DNA of 64,000 nucleotides, from assembly GCF_022227845.1 (NCBI RefSeq), contig NZ_JAJNQN010000005.1, positions 120,663 through 184,662 of the forward strand. The letters run 5' to 3'. Shown here one piece after another: positions 46,948-56,615 of the stretch. Under the pieces are notes generated by a model. The model was not told the DNA's origin. It did no database searches and saw only the letters and a program-made list of their open reading frames with translations. Every line of letters starts with the position of its first letter. Within the stretch, counting starts at the first letter, position 1. The position numbers were made by a program, and so were the translations under genes. This DNA comes from Ectothiorhodospira lacustris (lineage in GTDB: Bacteria; Pseudomonadota; Gammaproteobacteria; Ectothiorhodospirales; Ectothiorhodospiraceae).

Positions 46948-49089
46948 TCACGCCCCCACGGCTGACCCGTTGCCGTTCTGGTGGGTCAGGGTATGTTCCC
47001 GCTGACGCAGCTGGGCGGCCATGTTGGAAGAGCGCATGACCTCGCCGAAGGTCTTGAAGCCCTGGGACTGCAGACGCTCGATGAGACGCACCAGCAGTGC
47101 GGCGGTGGCGACGGCATCCCCCAGGGCGGTGTGACGCCCCGAGATCTGGATGCCGTAACGCTCCAGCAGGGCGTCCAGGGAATGATCTTCCTCCTCGTCC
47201 TCCACCATCACCGACAACAACAGGGTATCCAGTACCGGATTGGGGAAGCTGATGCCGCACCGGGCTTCCTTCATGCTGATGAATTTCATGTCGAAGGCGG
47301 CATTGTGCGCCACCATGACCGCATCGCCCACAAAGGCCTTGAATAGGGGCAGCACCTCGGTGACGGGGGGCTTGTCCTGCACCTGATCGTCCGTGATGCC
47401 GTGGAAACGGATGGATGCAGCCGGGATGGAAAAACCCGGGTTGATCAGGCGCTCGAAGGTCTCGCCGGTGAGCACACGACCCTTGACCACGCGAATGCCG
47501 GCAATGGAGATGATCTCGTCGCCCCCCACCGGGTCCAGGCCGGTCATCTCGCAGTCAAAGACCACGAACGTCAGGTCCTCCAGCAGGACATCGGCCAGTT
47601 CCGGGGTGCCTTCGTGTTCGCGCATGATGCCGAAGTCGTAGAACTCGGGCCTGGGCGGCAGGCGCTCGCCCTCGGGCAGGAACTGGGGTCGCTTGGGCAC
47701 GATCAGGGGCAGGCGCAGCAGCGCCTCGCCGGGCAGTCCCGCCTGCTGGCTCCACAGCTCGATGCCATGGCGGTCCAGCACGTCGCGCACGGTGCGGTGG
47801 CCCAACTCTTCGCCGCAGGAGATGTCCAGCCACTGGTCGAGCTGCTTGGCCGGCACCACCTCGCCCTTCCAGGAAAGATCCAGGTAGATACGGCGGTCCC
47901 CCAGCAGGGTTTCCACGTGGAAGGTGTCGGCACCGGAGAACGTGTGCAGCTCCCGCAGCAGGCACTCCAGCACCCGCACCAGGGAAAGGCTGTCCCCTTG
48001 CACCCACAGGGGCTGACCCACCGGGACCAGACGCAGGTTCGGCAGATCCTCCAGACGGCGGGCCACGCAACTGATCAGGTCGGAGCTGAAGATGTCGGAC
48101 ATGGGCCAGCGACCCAGGGCATGGCCCCGGAAGATGGCGGCCAGATCTTCCAGGCGACGGCTGAGCTGCTCGCTTTCACTGCGCATCACATGCTCGAACT
48201 GACGCCGGACCCCGGTGGACATCTCCGGATGGGCGTCCACGGTCTCGGCCGCGGCCCGCAGGTTGCCTACCGCGCCGCGCAGCTCCATGGTCAGGGCACG
48301 GCGGATGGCATCCACGTGGGTCAGGGTCTCCACGTCGGCGGAGATGTCTACCAGGGTGATGAGATAGGCGCTGGTTTCGCCCCGCGGATCCAGGATCAGG
48401 GCCATACGCCCCTGCAGGATGCGGGTGGCCTCCGCATTGGTGCAGACGAAGGATTCAGACAGATCGGCCTGGGACTCGCCCCGGGTGCAGCGGCGCCATT
48501 CCAGGCGGTCCAGGGTATGCATCACCGGTGCCTTCGAGATGACATCGAACAGGGGCCGCCCCAGGCCGACCCGCTCGGGCTCGTTGAGGATGGTGATGGC
48601 CGACTGGTTGTAGAGCAGCATCTGGTGGTTGCGGTTGCACACCAGCACGCCTTCGGTCAGACCCTGAAGGATGACTTCCAGCCAGGTCTTCTGCTCATTG
48701 ATCTGCGCCGTGGCGGATGCCATGGCGCTGCGGATCTCCCGCCGTGAGGCGCGCAAGGCCACCGCCAGGGCACCGACACTGTCCGGCAGGCTGCCCATGG
48801 CGTGACGGGCGGGCAGGCTGATCTCCGCTTCGGCAGAACGGGATTCCAGCAAGGCGCGGACGTCCCGACTCAGTACCCGTGCCGGGCGAAACACCAGGCG
48901 CCGCAGGGCGAACCATGTCAGGTAGATGGGGGCGACAAAGATCAGTGCCGCCAGCAAGGGCAGCCCGAACAACTGGGTCGGCAACGCCCCCTGAGTCAAG
49001 GCATCGAAATTGGCCACCACCACCATGCCCAGATAGGCAAAGAGGACCTGGGACCAGAGGAGCAGTGCAACAAGGGTGCGCTTGTCCAC
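46948..49089 (-). CDS. Membrane PAS / degenerate histidine kinase / DEDDh exonuclease fusion
   Basis: A 713-residue protein starting at GTG 49089 (MDKRTLVALLLW). Two N-terminal membrane helices (about 7-27 and 40-60) are followed by a PAS-like region (near 133-230; ILQGLTEGVLVCNRNHQMLLYNQSA). A helical pair corresponds to HisKA but has the phospho-acceptor histidine changed to Met (TMELRGAVGNLR), and the ATPase-like lobe lacks the N-box asparagine. The C-terminal 210 residues are a complete DnaQ-type exonuclease: FDCEMTGLDP, HNAAFDMKF and HTALGDAVATA. It is encoded between a receiver protein and the CbrX/CbrA-like pair. It probably couples a membrane signal to nuclease action, though the substrate is unknown. 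Confidence 0.88.
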   Translation of the reverse strand: MDKRTLVALLLWSQVLFAYLGMVVVANFDALTQGALPTQLFGLPLLAALIFVAPIYLTWFALRRLVFRPARVLSRDVRALLESRSAEAEISLPARHAMGSLPDSVGALAVALRASRREIRSAMASATAQINEQKTWLEVILQGLTEGVLVCNRNHQMLLYNQSAITILNEPERVGLGRPLFDVISKAPVMHTLDRLEWRRCTRGESQADLSESFVCTNAEATRILQGRMALILDPRGETSAYLITLVDISADVETLTHVDAIRRALTMELRGAVGNLRAAAETVDAHPEMSTGVRRQFEHVMRSESEQLSRRLEDLAAIFRGHALGRWPMSDIFSSDLISCVARRLEDLPNLRLVPVGQPLWVQGDSLSLVRVLECLLRELHTFSGADTFHVETLLGDRRIYLDLSWKGEVVPAKQLDQWLDISCGEELGHRTVRDVLDRHGIELWSQQAGLPGEALLRLPLIVPKRPQFLPEGERLPPRPEFYDFGIMREHEGTPELADVLLEDLTFVVFDCEMTGLDPVGGDEIISIAGIRVVKGRVLTGETFERLINPGFSIPAASIRFHGITDDQVQDKPPVTEVLPLFKAFVGDAVMVAHNAAFDMKFISMKEARCGISFPNPVLDTLLLSVMVEDEEEDHSLDALLERYGIQISGRHTALGDAVATAALLVRLIERLQSQGFKTFGEVMRSSNMAAQLRQREHTLTHQNGNGSAVGA

Positions 49090-49101
49090 GGGGCCGCCAA
49101 C

Positions 49102-49482
49102 CTAGCTGTCGGTGTCCGGCATGTAGGCGCGCACCCGTTCCACCACCTCGCGGGTGGAGAAGGGCTTGGTGATGTAATCATCAGCCCCCATGGCCAGGCC
49201 CTTTTCCTTTTCGATCTGACGCCCCTTGGCGGTAAGCATCAGAATACGAATGTCCTTCCACTCGGGATTGGCACGAATGGTCTGGCAGACATCGTAGCCA
49301 TCCCGCTTGGGCAGCATCACATCCAGCAGGATCACATGGGGAGGATGCTGCCGCACGGCTTCCAGTGCGCTTTCGCCATCCCGGGCCACGCGCACGTCGA
49401 AACCGGCTTCTTTCATCAGGAATTCCAATGAGAGGACGATATTGGGTTCATCGTCCACCACCAGCACGGATTGGGGCGCCAT
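49102..49482 (-). CDS. Single-domain response regulator (receiver)
   Basis: A 126-residue CheY-like receiver. ATG 49482 has AAGGAGGATGAG just upstream; the frame continues to 49533 without family sequence. The acidic pocket is VLVVDDEP, the phospho-acceptor Asp is in VILLDVMLPKRDGYDV, and the Thr and Lys switches are MLTAKG and TKPFST. There is no output domain. It is first in a minus-strand run with the exonuclease fusion (12-base gap), the small membrane protein and the CbrA-like kinase, which suggests it relays phosphate within this set. Confidence 0.93.
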   Translation of the reverse strand: MAPQSVLVVDDEPNIVLSLEFLMKEAGFDVRVARDGESALEAVRQHPPHVILLDVMLPKRDGYDVCQTIRANPEWKDIRILMLTAKGRQIEKEKGLAMGADDYITKPFSTREVVERVRAYMPDTDS

Positions 49483-49659
49483 CTCATCCTCCTTATTATC
49501 CTTCTTGAAACCGGCACGAACGGCCTGCCTCAATATCTTTTTAACCTATGGCTATAAGCTCAAAATAGCACAGGCGACTGATAGCGTCATGACGCAAGCG
49601 CGTCATGCCCCCTTGGCGGGGGCGTAACGGGATCCATTCATGGAAATCGCCGGGGGCGA

Positions 49660-51057
49660 TCAGGCCTCGGCAAGGCGCTCCCGGGCCGCGGCGATGCGAA
49701 TCCGGACCTGGCGGGGCGCGGTACCGCCGTGCAGGTCGCGGGCAGCCAGGGAACCCTCCAGGGTCAACACATCGTGCACATCGGCCTGGATGATATCGGC
49801 AAAGCCTCTGAGCTCATCCAGGGACATGTCGGCCAGATCGCGGCCGGTCTCCACCCCCAGGCGCACGGCCCGGCCTACTACTTCATGGGCATCCCGGAAG
49901 GGCATGCCCTTGCGGACCAGATAATCGGCCAGGTCGGTGGCGGTGGCAAAGCCGCGACGGGTGGCGGCGCGCATGGCGTCGGCCCGAACCTGGATATGGG
50001 GCACCATGTCGGCAAAGGCCCGCAGGCTGCCGGCCAGGGTATCGATGGTATCGAACAGGGGCTCCTTGTCCTCCTGATTGTCCTTGTTGTAGGCCAGCGG
50101 CTGGGCCTTCATCAGGGTCAGCAAAGCAATGAGGTTGCCGTTGACCCGCCCCGTCTTGCCCCGCACCAGCTCCGGCACATCCGGGTTCTTTTTCTGCGGC
50201 ATGATGGAAGAGCCGGTACAGAATCGATCCGGTAGATCCACGAAACCGAACTGGGCGCTGGCCCAGAGGATCAGCTCCTCGGAGAAACGGGACAGGTGGG
50301 TCATGATCAGGGCCCCGGCGGCACAGAACTCGATGGCAAAATCCCGGTCGCTGACCGCATCCAGGGAGTTGTCCGTCACCCGGTCGAAACCCAGCAACTC
50401 GGCGGTGTAATGGCGATCCAGGGGGTAGGGGGTGCCGGCCAGGGCGGCGGAGCCCAGAGGCAGGACATTGACCCGGCGGCGGCAGTCCACCAGACGGTCA
50501 TGGTCCCGCTCCAGCATCTCGAACCAGGCCATCATGTGATGACCGAAGGTCACCGGCTGGGCGGTCTGCAGATGAGTGAAGCCGGGCATCACCGTCTCGG
50601 CCTCGCGCTCCGCCAGATCCAGCAGCCCCCGCTGCAGGCGCCGGATCTCCCCCAGCAGGGCATCAATGGCTTCACGCAGGTAGAGGCGAATATCCGTGGC
50701 CACCTGGTCATTGCGGGAGCGGCCCGTGTGCAGCTTCTTGCCCACGTCGCCGATGCGCTCGATGAGGCGAGCCTCCACGTTCATGTGGACATCCTCCAGG
50801 CTCACGGACCATTCGAATTCTCCCCGCTCCACTTGGGCCAGGATGTCCTCCAGCCCGGCGACGATGCGCCGGCATTCGTCCTCGGTCAGCACCCCGACCC
50901 TGGCCAGCATGCGGGCATGGGCGCAGGATCCCTGGATGTCATGCCGATAGAGGCGGCGATCAAACTCCACCGAGGCGGTGAACGCCTCCACGAAGCTGTC
51001 GGTAGGCTCCGAGAAGCGGCCGCCCCAGAGTTTGTCTTGTGATGCCTTGGCGTTCAT
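49660..51057 (-). CDS. argH: Argininosuccinate lyase
   Basis: A 465-residue fumarase/aspartase-superfamily enzyme for the last step of arginine synthesis. ATG 51057 ([15 protein letters not shown]) is the family start. The active-site signature is [12 protein letters not shown], and [16 protein letters not shown] and [16 protein letters not shown] are also conserved. It is divergent from algZ over 63 bases, as in Pseudomonas. The gap to the receiver gene (49483-49659) contains only AT-rich sequence with a possible promoter for that operon. Confidence 0.97.
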   Translation of the reverse strand: MNAKASQDKLWGGRFSEPTDSFVEAFTASVEFDRRLYRHDIQGSCAHARMLARVGVLTEDECRRIVAGLEDILAQVERGEFEWSVSLEDVHMNVEARLIERIGDVGKKLHTGRSRNDQVATDIRLYLREAIDALLGEIRRLQRGLLDLAEREAETVMPGFTHLQTAQPVTFGHHMMAWFEMLERDHDRLVDCRRRVNVLPLGSAALAGTPYPLDRHYTAELLGFDRVTDNSLDAVSDRDFAIEFCAAGALIMTHLSRFSEELILWASAQFGFVDLPDRFCTGSSIMPQKKNPDVPELVRGKTGRVNGNLIALLTLMKAQPLAYNKDNQEDKEPLFDTIDTLAGSLRAFADMVPHIQVRADAMRAATRRGFATATDLADYLVRKGMPFRDAHEVVGRAVRLGVETGRDLADMSLDELRGFADIIQADVHDVLTLEGSLAARDLHGGTAPRQVRIRIAAARERLAEA

Positions 51058-51120
51058 AGAAGGTGCATATCTCCGGATAACTGGCAAGGAGTATACCATT
51101 GAGATACTGTAGGGGATGCA

Positions 51121-52275
51121 ATGGCCCTCGCCCAGTGGACCTGGGGCCGGGGAACCCCTTATGTCCATCCCATGCAAGGCAGCACACCGCGAACATCCAT
51201 GAGGCCCAGGCATTCATCAACTCCAGCCGGAGAGGACCCGGGGACGACATCCGGATTCCTCCCCAACTTCTGCGAGAGCCGGACCGTGTTCGTGGTCGTG
51301 CTCATGGGGCAGTTGCTGGCCTTTCTGCTGACCCTCTCCTCCGGCAGCAGCCGGCACGGCTTCTGGGTCAATCTCGCCCTGATCTCCCTGTTCGTGCAGT
51401 GGGTTGCCCTGGGTACGGTGCTGATCCTCTGCGCGACCCGTCGCCTGCTGGACCGCCTCAGCGCATTTTCAGCTGCCGCCGCGGCCTGGCTGGCCACGCT
51501 GAGCATCACCCTCGTCCTGTCTCTCCTGTGCCTGTGGATCGGTCGCCACCTGGACTGGAGCCTGCTCAATTCCGGCCTTTCGGCCGGTGAGTTCCTGACC
51601 CGCACCCTGGCCATCAGCGCCATCGTCAGCGCCGTCGCGCTGCGTTATCTGTACGTACAGAAACAGTGGAAGAACAACGTGGAAGCCGAGGCGCGCTCCA
51701 GAGTGCAGGCGCTGCAGGCGCGGATCCGGCCTCATTTTCTCTTCAACAGCATGAACACTATCGCCAGCCTCACCCGAACTCGCCCGGAGGTCGCCGAGGC
51801 CACCGTGATGGACCTGGCAGACCTGTTCCGGGCCACCCTGTCCAGCAAGGATATGGTCAGCCTTCAGGATGAAGTGGAGCTCTCCCAGAACTACCTGCGC
51901 ATCGAAGCCCTGCGCCTGGGAGACCGTCTTCAAGTGGATTGGCACATGGAGCCTTCGATTGCCATGGACTATCCCGTTCCCAGCCTGAGCCTGCAGCCCC
52001 TGCTGGAAAATGCCATCTACCACGGTATCGAACCACTGACCGAAGGTGGCTGCGTGCGGGTGGACATCCGGCAACAAGGAGAGCGGCTCGATATCACCAT
52101 TGAAAATCCCATGCCTTCGGAACAGGAGCGCCGCCGGCGACCCGGGAATCGGTTTGCCCAGGAAAGTATCCGCCAGCGCCTGGACCTGGCCTATCAGGGC
52201 AAGGCGCGCATGGAGACGCATCAGGCCCGGGACCATTACCGGGTGGATATCTCGCTGCCAAGGAGATTGCCGTGA
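51121..52275 (+). CDS. algZ: LytS-type sensor kinase AlgZ/FimS
   Basis: A 384-residue membrane kinase. ATG 51121 has AGGGG 7 bases upstream. Four hydrophobic segments lie at about 58-180, then a coiled segment leads to the His_kinase domain with the LytS motif [12 protein letters not shown] (His near 204) and a distant ATPase lobe containing [13 protein letters not shown]. In Pseudomonas AlgZ/FimS works with AlgR to control alginate, twitching and virulence. Here alg biosynthesis genes are not in the window. It overlaps algR by 4 bases (GTGA). The first ~40 residues are Pro/Ser/Thr-rich and unlike the family, so a later start is possible. Confidence 0.93.
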   Translation: MALAQWTWGRGTPYVHPMQGSTPRTSMRPRHSSTPAGEDPGTTSGFLPNFCESRTVFVVVLMGQLLAFLLTLSSGSSRHGFWVNLALISLFVQWVALGTVLILCATRRLLDRLSAFSAAAAAWLATLSITLVLSLLCLWIGRHLDWSLLNSGLSAGEFLTRTLAISAIVSAVALRYLYVQKQWKNNVEAEARSRVQALQARIRPHFLFNSMNTIASLTRTRPEVAEATVMDLADLFRATLSSKDMVSLQDEVELSQNYLRIEALRLGDRLQVDWHMEPSIAMDYPVPSLSLQPLLENAIYHGIEPLTEGGCVRVDIRQQGERLDITIENPMPSEQERRRRPGNRFAQESIRQRLDLAYQGKARMETHQARDHYRVDISLPRRLP

Positions 52276-53009
52276 AGATCATGATCGTGGATGACGAGCT
52301 TCCGGCGCGGGAACGGCTGAGTTCACTGTTGGAAGGCATGGATGAATACCAGGTGGTTGCCGCCGCTTCCAACGGTGTACAGGCCGTACGGCTGGCCCAG
52401 GAGCTGGAACCGGACATCATCCTCATGGATATCCGCATGCCGGGCATGGATGGCCTGGAAGCCGCGCGGCACATTTCCGGCATGGATACCCCGCCGGCGG
52501 TCATCTTCGTCACCGCCTTCGAAGAACACGCCTTCGAAGCCTTTGAAGCCCATGCCGAGGGCTATCTGCTCAAACCGGTGCGCCGGGAACGCCTGCAGGA
52601 GGCCCTGGAACAGGCCGGCCGTCCCAATCGGGCCCAGCTCGGCACCCTCCACGAACCGGACACCCAGGCCGGCAATGCCCGCAGCCATATCTGCGCCCGT
52701 GTGCGGGGCAATCTGGAATTGATTCCCGTGGACTCGGTGCACTATTTTCAGGCGGACCAGAAATACGTCACTGTCCGCCACGACAGCGGCGAAGTACTGA
52801 TCGAGGAACCGCTCAAGGCCCTGGAAGAAGAGTTTGCCGGCAGCTTTCTGCGCATCCACCGTAACGCCCTGGTTTCCAAGGCCCGCTTTTGCGGCATGGA
52901 AAAAAACAGTCAGGGGGGGTTTGAGGTGGTTCTCAAGGGGTCGCGGGAACGGCTGGAAGTCAGTCGTCGCCACGTGGCCGAAGTGCGCCGCTTTCTGAAG
53001 TCCCTGTAG
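52272..53009 (+). CDS. algR: LytTR-type response regulator AlgR
   Basis: A 245-residue regulator. The receiver domain (1-120) has MIVDDELPARERL, the phospho-acceptor in IILMDIRMPGMDG and FVTAFEEHAFEAF with the conserved LKPVRRERL. The C-terminal LytTR DNA-binding domain (about 140-243) reads VDSVHYFQADQKYVTV and SFLRIHRNALV. GTG 52272 overlaps the algZ stop. The two are followed by hemC after 186 bases, as in Pseudomonas, so haem gene expression may be affected by the regulator. Confidence 0.95.
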   Translation: MKIMIVDDELPARERLSSLLEGMDEYQVVAAASNGVQAVRLAQELEPDIILMDIRMPGMDGLEAARHISGMDTPPAVIFVTAFEEHAFEAFEAHAEGYLLKPVRRERLQEALEQAGRPNRAQLGTLHEPDTQAGNARSHICARVRGNLELIPVDSVHYFQADQKYVTVRHDSGEVLIEEPLKALEEEFAGSFLRIHRNALVSKARFCGMEKNSQGGFEVVLKGSRERLEVSRRHVAEVRRFLKSL

Positions 53010-53195
53010 CGGCACAGGCTCCACCGGGGCTCGATCCCGGGGTGGATGAGTGCAAAGAATAGCGGCCCGGGTCAATGAAAGTTGACACAGGCGCCTCTGC
53101 CGTGTGTGTTGAAAGGCAGACATAATGTATGGTTGCGTTGTACGATACCGCGAACCATTTGAACGGCCACATTTTCACGAGCTTCAAACCCGCAG
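53010..53195 (+). promoter_or_regulatory. algR-hemC gap with palindrome
   Basis: GTCAA (53071-53075) and TTGAC (53082-53086) form an inverted pair separated by six bases; TTGACA (53082-53087) could also be a -35 box, but no good -10 follows at 17 bases. A CATAAT at 53121 is AT-rich but badly spaced. The gap is 186 bases long, so hemC probably has its own promoter here. Confidence 0.3.
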
Positions 53196-54164
53196 ATGCC
53201 AAAAACCGAACTCAAGATCGCCACCCGGAAAAGCCCTCTCGCCCTCTGGCAGGCCGAGGAAGTGGCTGCCCGGGTCACGAAACTGTTTCCCGAGGTCAAG
53301 GTGACCCTTGTGAAGCTGTCCACCCAGGGTGACCGCATCCTGGATACGCCACTGGCGAAGGTGGGTGGCAAAGGGCTCTTCGTCAAGGAGCTGGAGACCG
53401 CCATGCTGCAGGGCGAGGCGGATATCGCCGTGCATTCCATGAAGGACGTCCCCATGGAACTGCCCGAAGGCCTGGAGCTGCCGGTGATCATGGACCGGGA
53501 AGACCCCTGTGACGCCTTCGTCTCCAACAAGTACAAATCACTGGAAGATCTGCCCGAAGGCGCCCGCGTCGGCACCTCCAGCCTGCGCCGCCAATGCCAG
53601 ATCCGTGCCCGCTTCCCCAGTTTCAAGGTGCTGGATCTGCGCGGCAACGTGAACTCACGCCTGGCCAAGCTGGATGCCGGTGATTACGATGCCATCATCC
53701 TGGCCGCCGCCGGCCTCAAGCGCCTGGGCTTTGCGGACCGCATCACCGCCATCCTCACCCCGGAAGAGAGCCTGCCGGCCATCGGCCAGGGTGCCATCGG
53801 CATCGAATGCCGCAGCAATGATCCCGAGGTCATGGCGCTGATCGCGCCCTTGAATGACCCGGACACCTTCCTGCGGGTAACCACCGAGCGGGCCTTCAAC
53901 CGTCGCCTCAATGGTGGCTGTCAGGTCCCCATCGGCGGCTATGCCGTACTGGGCGACGACGATCTGATCCATATGCGCGGCCTGGTGGGTGAGCCGGACG
54001 GTTCCATGGTCTACAGTGGCGCCCTCAATGGTCCCTTTGACCAAGCGGAGGCCTTGGGCATTGCCCTGGCGGAGCAGCTGCTGCGCGAAGGTGCCGACAG
54101 GATCCTGAACGATCTGGGGCTGGCACCCGAGGCACCACCACCGACCCAAGACAGCGGGTCATGA
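53196..54164 (+). CDS. hemC: Hydroxymethylbilane synthase (porphobilinogen deaminase)
   Basis: A 322-residue enzyme that polymerises four porphobilinogens. The dipyrromethane cofactor cysteine is in [15 protein letters not shown] (near residue 241). Conserved residues are in [44 protein letters not shown] and [10 protein letters not shown]. Active-site arginines are in [13 protein letters not shown]. The gene overlaps hemD by 4 bases (ATGA), giving translational coupling. The start ATG 53196 matches the family N-terminus. Confidence 0.97.
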   Translation: MPKTELKIATRKSPLALWQAEEVAARVTKLFPEVKVTLVKLSTQGDRILDTPLAKVGGKGLFVKELETAMLQGEADIAVHSMKDVPMELPEGLELPVIMDREDPCDAFVSNKYKSLEDLPEGARVGTSSLRRQCQIRARFPSFKVLDLRGNVNSRLAKLDAGDYDAIILAAAGLKRLGFADRITAILTPEESLPAIGQGAIGIECRSNDPEVMALIAPLNDPDTFLRVTTERAFNRRLNGGCQVPIGGYAVLGDDDLIHMRGLVGEPDGSMVYSGALNGPFDQAEALGIALAEQLLREGADRILNDLGLAPEAPPPTQDSGS

Positions 54165-54991
54165 CATTCATGGCGTCTGCGGACATGGCCCCTGCAGAGG
54201 CAGGCCTGCCTCTGCAGGGCGTCACCGTCATGGTGACCCGGCCCGCCCATCAGGCGGAGCCGTTCTGTCACATGGTGGAGGCCGCCGGAGGGCAGGCACT
54301 GCGCTTTCCGGTGCTCGCCATTCTGGAGCCCGGCGACGTGGGCGCACTGAATGCCCTGATTGACCGACTGGAAGAATTCCATGTGGCGGTGTTTGTCAGC
54401 CCGAACGCCGTCGCCCGGACCATGAATCTGATCCATGCCCGGCGAACCCTCCCCGAAGGCCTGAGACTGGCCACGGTGGGACTCAAGTCAGCCAAGGCAC
54501 TGGAGCGCTTCGGGCATCGAGTACATATCTGCCCGCCCAACCGGTTCGACAGCGAGGCATTGCTGGAAGAGCCGGAACTGCAGGATGTCCAGGGCAAGAA
54601 TATCGTGATCTTTCGCGGCGACGGGGGCCGTGAATTGCTAGGTGCTACACTCACTGCTCGGGGCGCGAGGGTGACCTTTGCCGAGACTTACCGACGGGGC
54701 ATGCCGGATACGGATACCGGCCGGCTTTTGCGTCAGTGGTCCCGGGGTGACATCCACGTGATGACGATTACCAGCGCCGAGGGGCTGCGCAACCTGTACG
54801 AGATGGTCGGTCAGGCAGGGCGCCTCTGGCTTCGCAACACCCCGCTGGTGGTGGGTTGCGAACGCATGCTGGACACGGCCCGGGAGATGGGCTTCAGAGA
54901 ATCCCCAGTGGTGGCCGACGATCCCAGCGATGAATCCATGCTGGTGGCCGTGCAGAAATGGGCTGAAAAGAGGAAGCAAACGCATGAGTAG
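54161..54991 (+). CDS. hemD: Uroporphyrinogen-III synthase
   Basis: A 276-residue protein with the two-domain HemD pattern: an N-terminal strand [25 protein letters not shown], the middle AVFVSPNAV and [11 protein letters not shown], and the C-terminal [23 protein letters not shown] and [14 protein letters not shown]. Sequence conservation is naturally low in this family, so position after hemC adds weight. It cyclises hydroxymethylbilane to uroporphyrinogen III, the branch point to haem, sirohaem and B12. The start overlaps the hemC stop (ATGA) and the stop overlaps the hemX start by 8 bases. Confidence 0.94.
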   Translation: MTFMASADMAPAEAGLPLQGVTVMVTRPAHQAEPFCHMVEAAGGQALRFPVLAILEPGDVGALNALIDRLEEFHVAVFVSPNAVARTMNLIHARRTLPEGLRLATVGLKSAKALERFGHRVHICPPNRFDSEALLEEPELQDVQGKNIVIFRGDGGRELLGATLTARGARVTFAETYRRGMPDTDTGRLLRQWSRGDIHVMTITSAEGLRNLYEMVGQAGRLWLRNTPLVVGCERMLDTAREMGFRESPVVADDPSDESMLVAVQKWAEKRKQTHE

Positions 54992-56612
54992 ATCCAGATC
55001 CAAAGACAGAGCCAAAGGCAAGAGCAAGCCACAGGCAACCGGTGGCAATGCACCGGACGAGTTGAAGGAAACATCTTCCAGCAGGGGGCGGCCACTGACC
55101 GGTACCGTTGTGAGCGCTGCCTCCAGCAACGACAATGCTGCATTCAACGCAGACGCCAAGGATCGTGATCCGATCGAAGGCAGCGTTCGCAGCGTATCCA
55201 CTTCTGAGCAACCGGCGGGAGCGGCCGGCGCCTCCGGGTCTAACCAACCCGGATCAGGCAAGCCCGAATCTCCCGCACCCGAGACAGCCGCGGCCGGGGA
55301 CAGTTCGTCCGATGCACCCAAGGCCGGGGCCGACCCATCCCAAACCCCAAAGCCCGAGGCATCAAAACCCGTGGACAACAAACCAGAAACTCCGAAGACC
55401 GACTCGCCAAAAGCCGGGTCTGAAAAATCCGAGCCGGTAAAGAGCGCCGCCGGCACCACCAAGACCGAACCGCCAAAGACCGGTACTTCCACGCCTGCTG
55501 CCGCCAAGCCGGCAACCGGCCCCGGTTCCACCGGCGGTGGCCGCATCCCGCCCACCCCGCCGGCCTCCGGCGGCAACGGCAACGGCCGCAGCAGCAAGAT
55601 GCCGCTGATCGTCGGTGGTGTGGCTCTGGTGCTGGCCCTGGGTATCGGCATGAACGCCGCGTCCAACGCCAACAAGGCCCAGGACATGGCCAGTGCCACC
55701 AATGACCGCCTGAGCACCGCCCTGCGCGAACTGAATCAGATGCAGGAGCGCACCCAGGCCCTGCCGGACACCATCAGCCGCCTGGAAAGGGAAGTGCGTG
55801 AGGAACTGGCCCAGGCCCTGGAAAAGGCCCGCAATGACGTATCCGGCATCGAACAGCGTCAGGCCCGCCGCCTGGAAACCCTGGAAGAAGGCCTGACCGC
55901 CCTGCAGGATGATTCCGCACGCCCCCACCGCGAATGGCAGGTGGCCGAAGTGCGCTACCTGATGCGCATTGCCGATCACCGTATGAGCCTGATGGATGAC
56001 GCCCAGGGTGCCATCGCCGCACTCAATGCCGCCGACGAAATGCTCAAGGCCATCGGCGATCCGCGCTTTGGTGAAGTCCGCGACGCCATCGCCGCCGAGA
56101 AGCAGGCCCTGGAAAGCTACGACGGCACCCAGGTGAGCAGCGTCGTTGCCGAGCTGGAACAGATTGCCGCCGAGCTCAAGCCCATGCCGCTGAGGATGCC
56201 CGAGGCCGAAAACGGCGCCGCTCGTCTGCTGATGGTCAACGGTGAACCCACCGAAGACGCCCCTTGGTGGGAGCGTGCCTACTTCCAGGTGATGAACGAA
56301 CTGAACCAGCAGGTCACCGTGCGTCGTCATGCTCAGGCCGTTCGCTCCATGCCGGATGCCGACGCTGAACTGTTCATGCGTCAGGTATTGGCCCTGCGCA
56401 TCGAGTCCGCCCGTCTGGCCGCCCTGCGTCTGGATGCCGAGGACTACCGCGCCAATCTGAAGGGTGCCCAGGAACTGCTGGTGGAATATTTCGCCTCTGA
56501 ACCGGTGGCGCCCATGCTGAAGCGTCTGCAAGACCTGGAGAAGCGGGAACTGCGCGCTGAACGGCCCGATATCAGCGGCTCCCTTGAGAAGCTCAGCGGG
56601 CTGGAGGAATAA
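54984..56612 (+). CDS. hemX: HemX-like membrane protein
   Basis: A 542-residue protein of the HemX family (C-terminal uroporphyrin-III C-methyltransferase-like by old annotation, but no methyltransferase motifs here). The first ~205 residues are Ser/Pro/Lys/Thr-rich and disordered, followed by one transmembrane helix (MPLIVGGVALVLALGIGMNA) and a coiled-coil region with a helical periplasmic domain (about 240-530; EWQVAEVRYLMRIADHRMSLMDD). HemX accompanies HemD and HemY in Gammaproteobacteria but its role is unclear. ATG 54984 overlaps the hemD stop and hemY begins 3 bases later. Confidence 0.92.
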   Translation: MSRSRSKDRAKGKSKPQATGGNAPDELKETSSSRGRPLTGTVVSAASSNDNAAFNADAKDRDPIEGSVRSVSTSEQPAGAAGASGSNQPGSGKPESPAPETAAAGDSSSDAPKAGADPSQTPKPEASKPVDNKPETPKTDSPKAGSEKSEPVKSAAGTTKTEPPKTGTSTPAAAKPATGPGSTGGGRIPPTPPASGGNGNGRSSKMPLIVGGVALVLALGIGMNAASNANKAQDMASATNDRLSTALRELNQMQERTQALPDTISRLEREVREELAQALEKARNDVSGIEQRQARRLETLEEGLTALQDDSARPHREWQVAEVRYLMRIADHRMSLMDDAQGAIAALNAADEMLKAIGDPRFGEVRDAIAAEKQALESYDGTQVSSVVAELEQIAAELKPMPLRMPEAENGAARLLMVNGEPTEDAPWWERAYFQVMNELNQQVTVRRHAQAVRSMPDADAELFMRQVLALRIESARLAALRLDAEDYRANLKGAQELLVEYFASEPVAPMLKRLQDLEKRELRAERPDISGSLEKLSGLEE

Positions 56613-56615
56613 TTA

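Noticed and set aside
53021..53045. A terminator after algR
   Set aside because: The CCACC/GGTGG pair has a poorly matched interior and no T-run, so it is not called.
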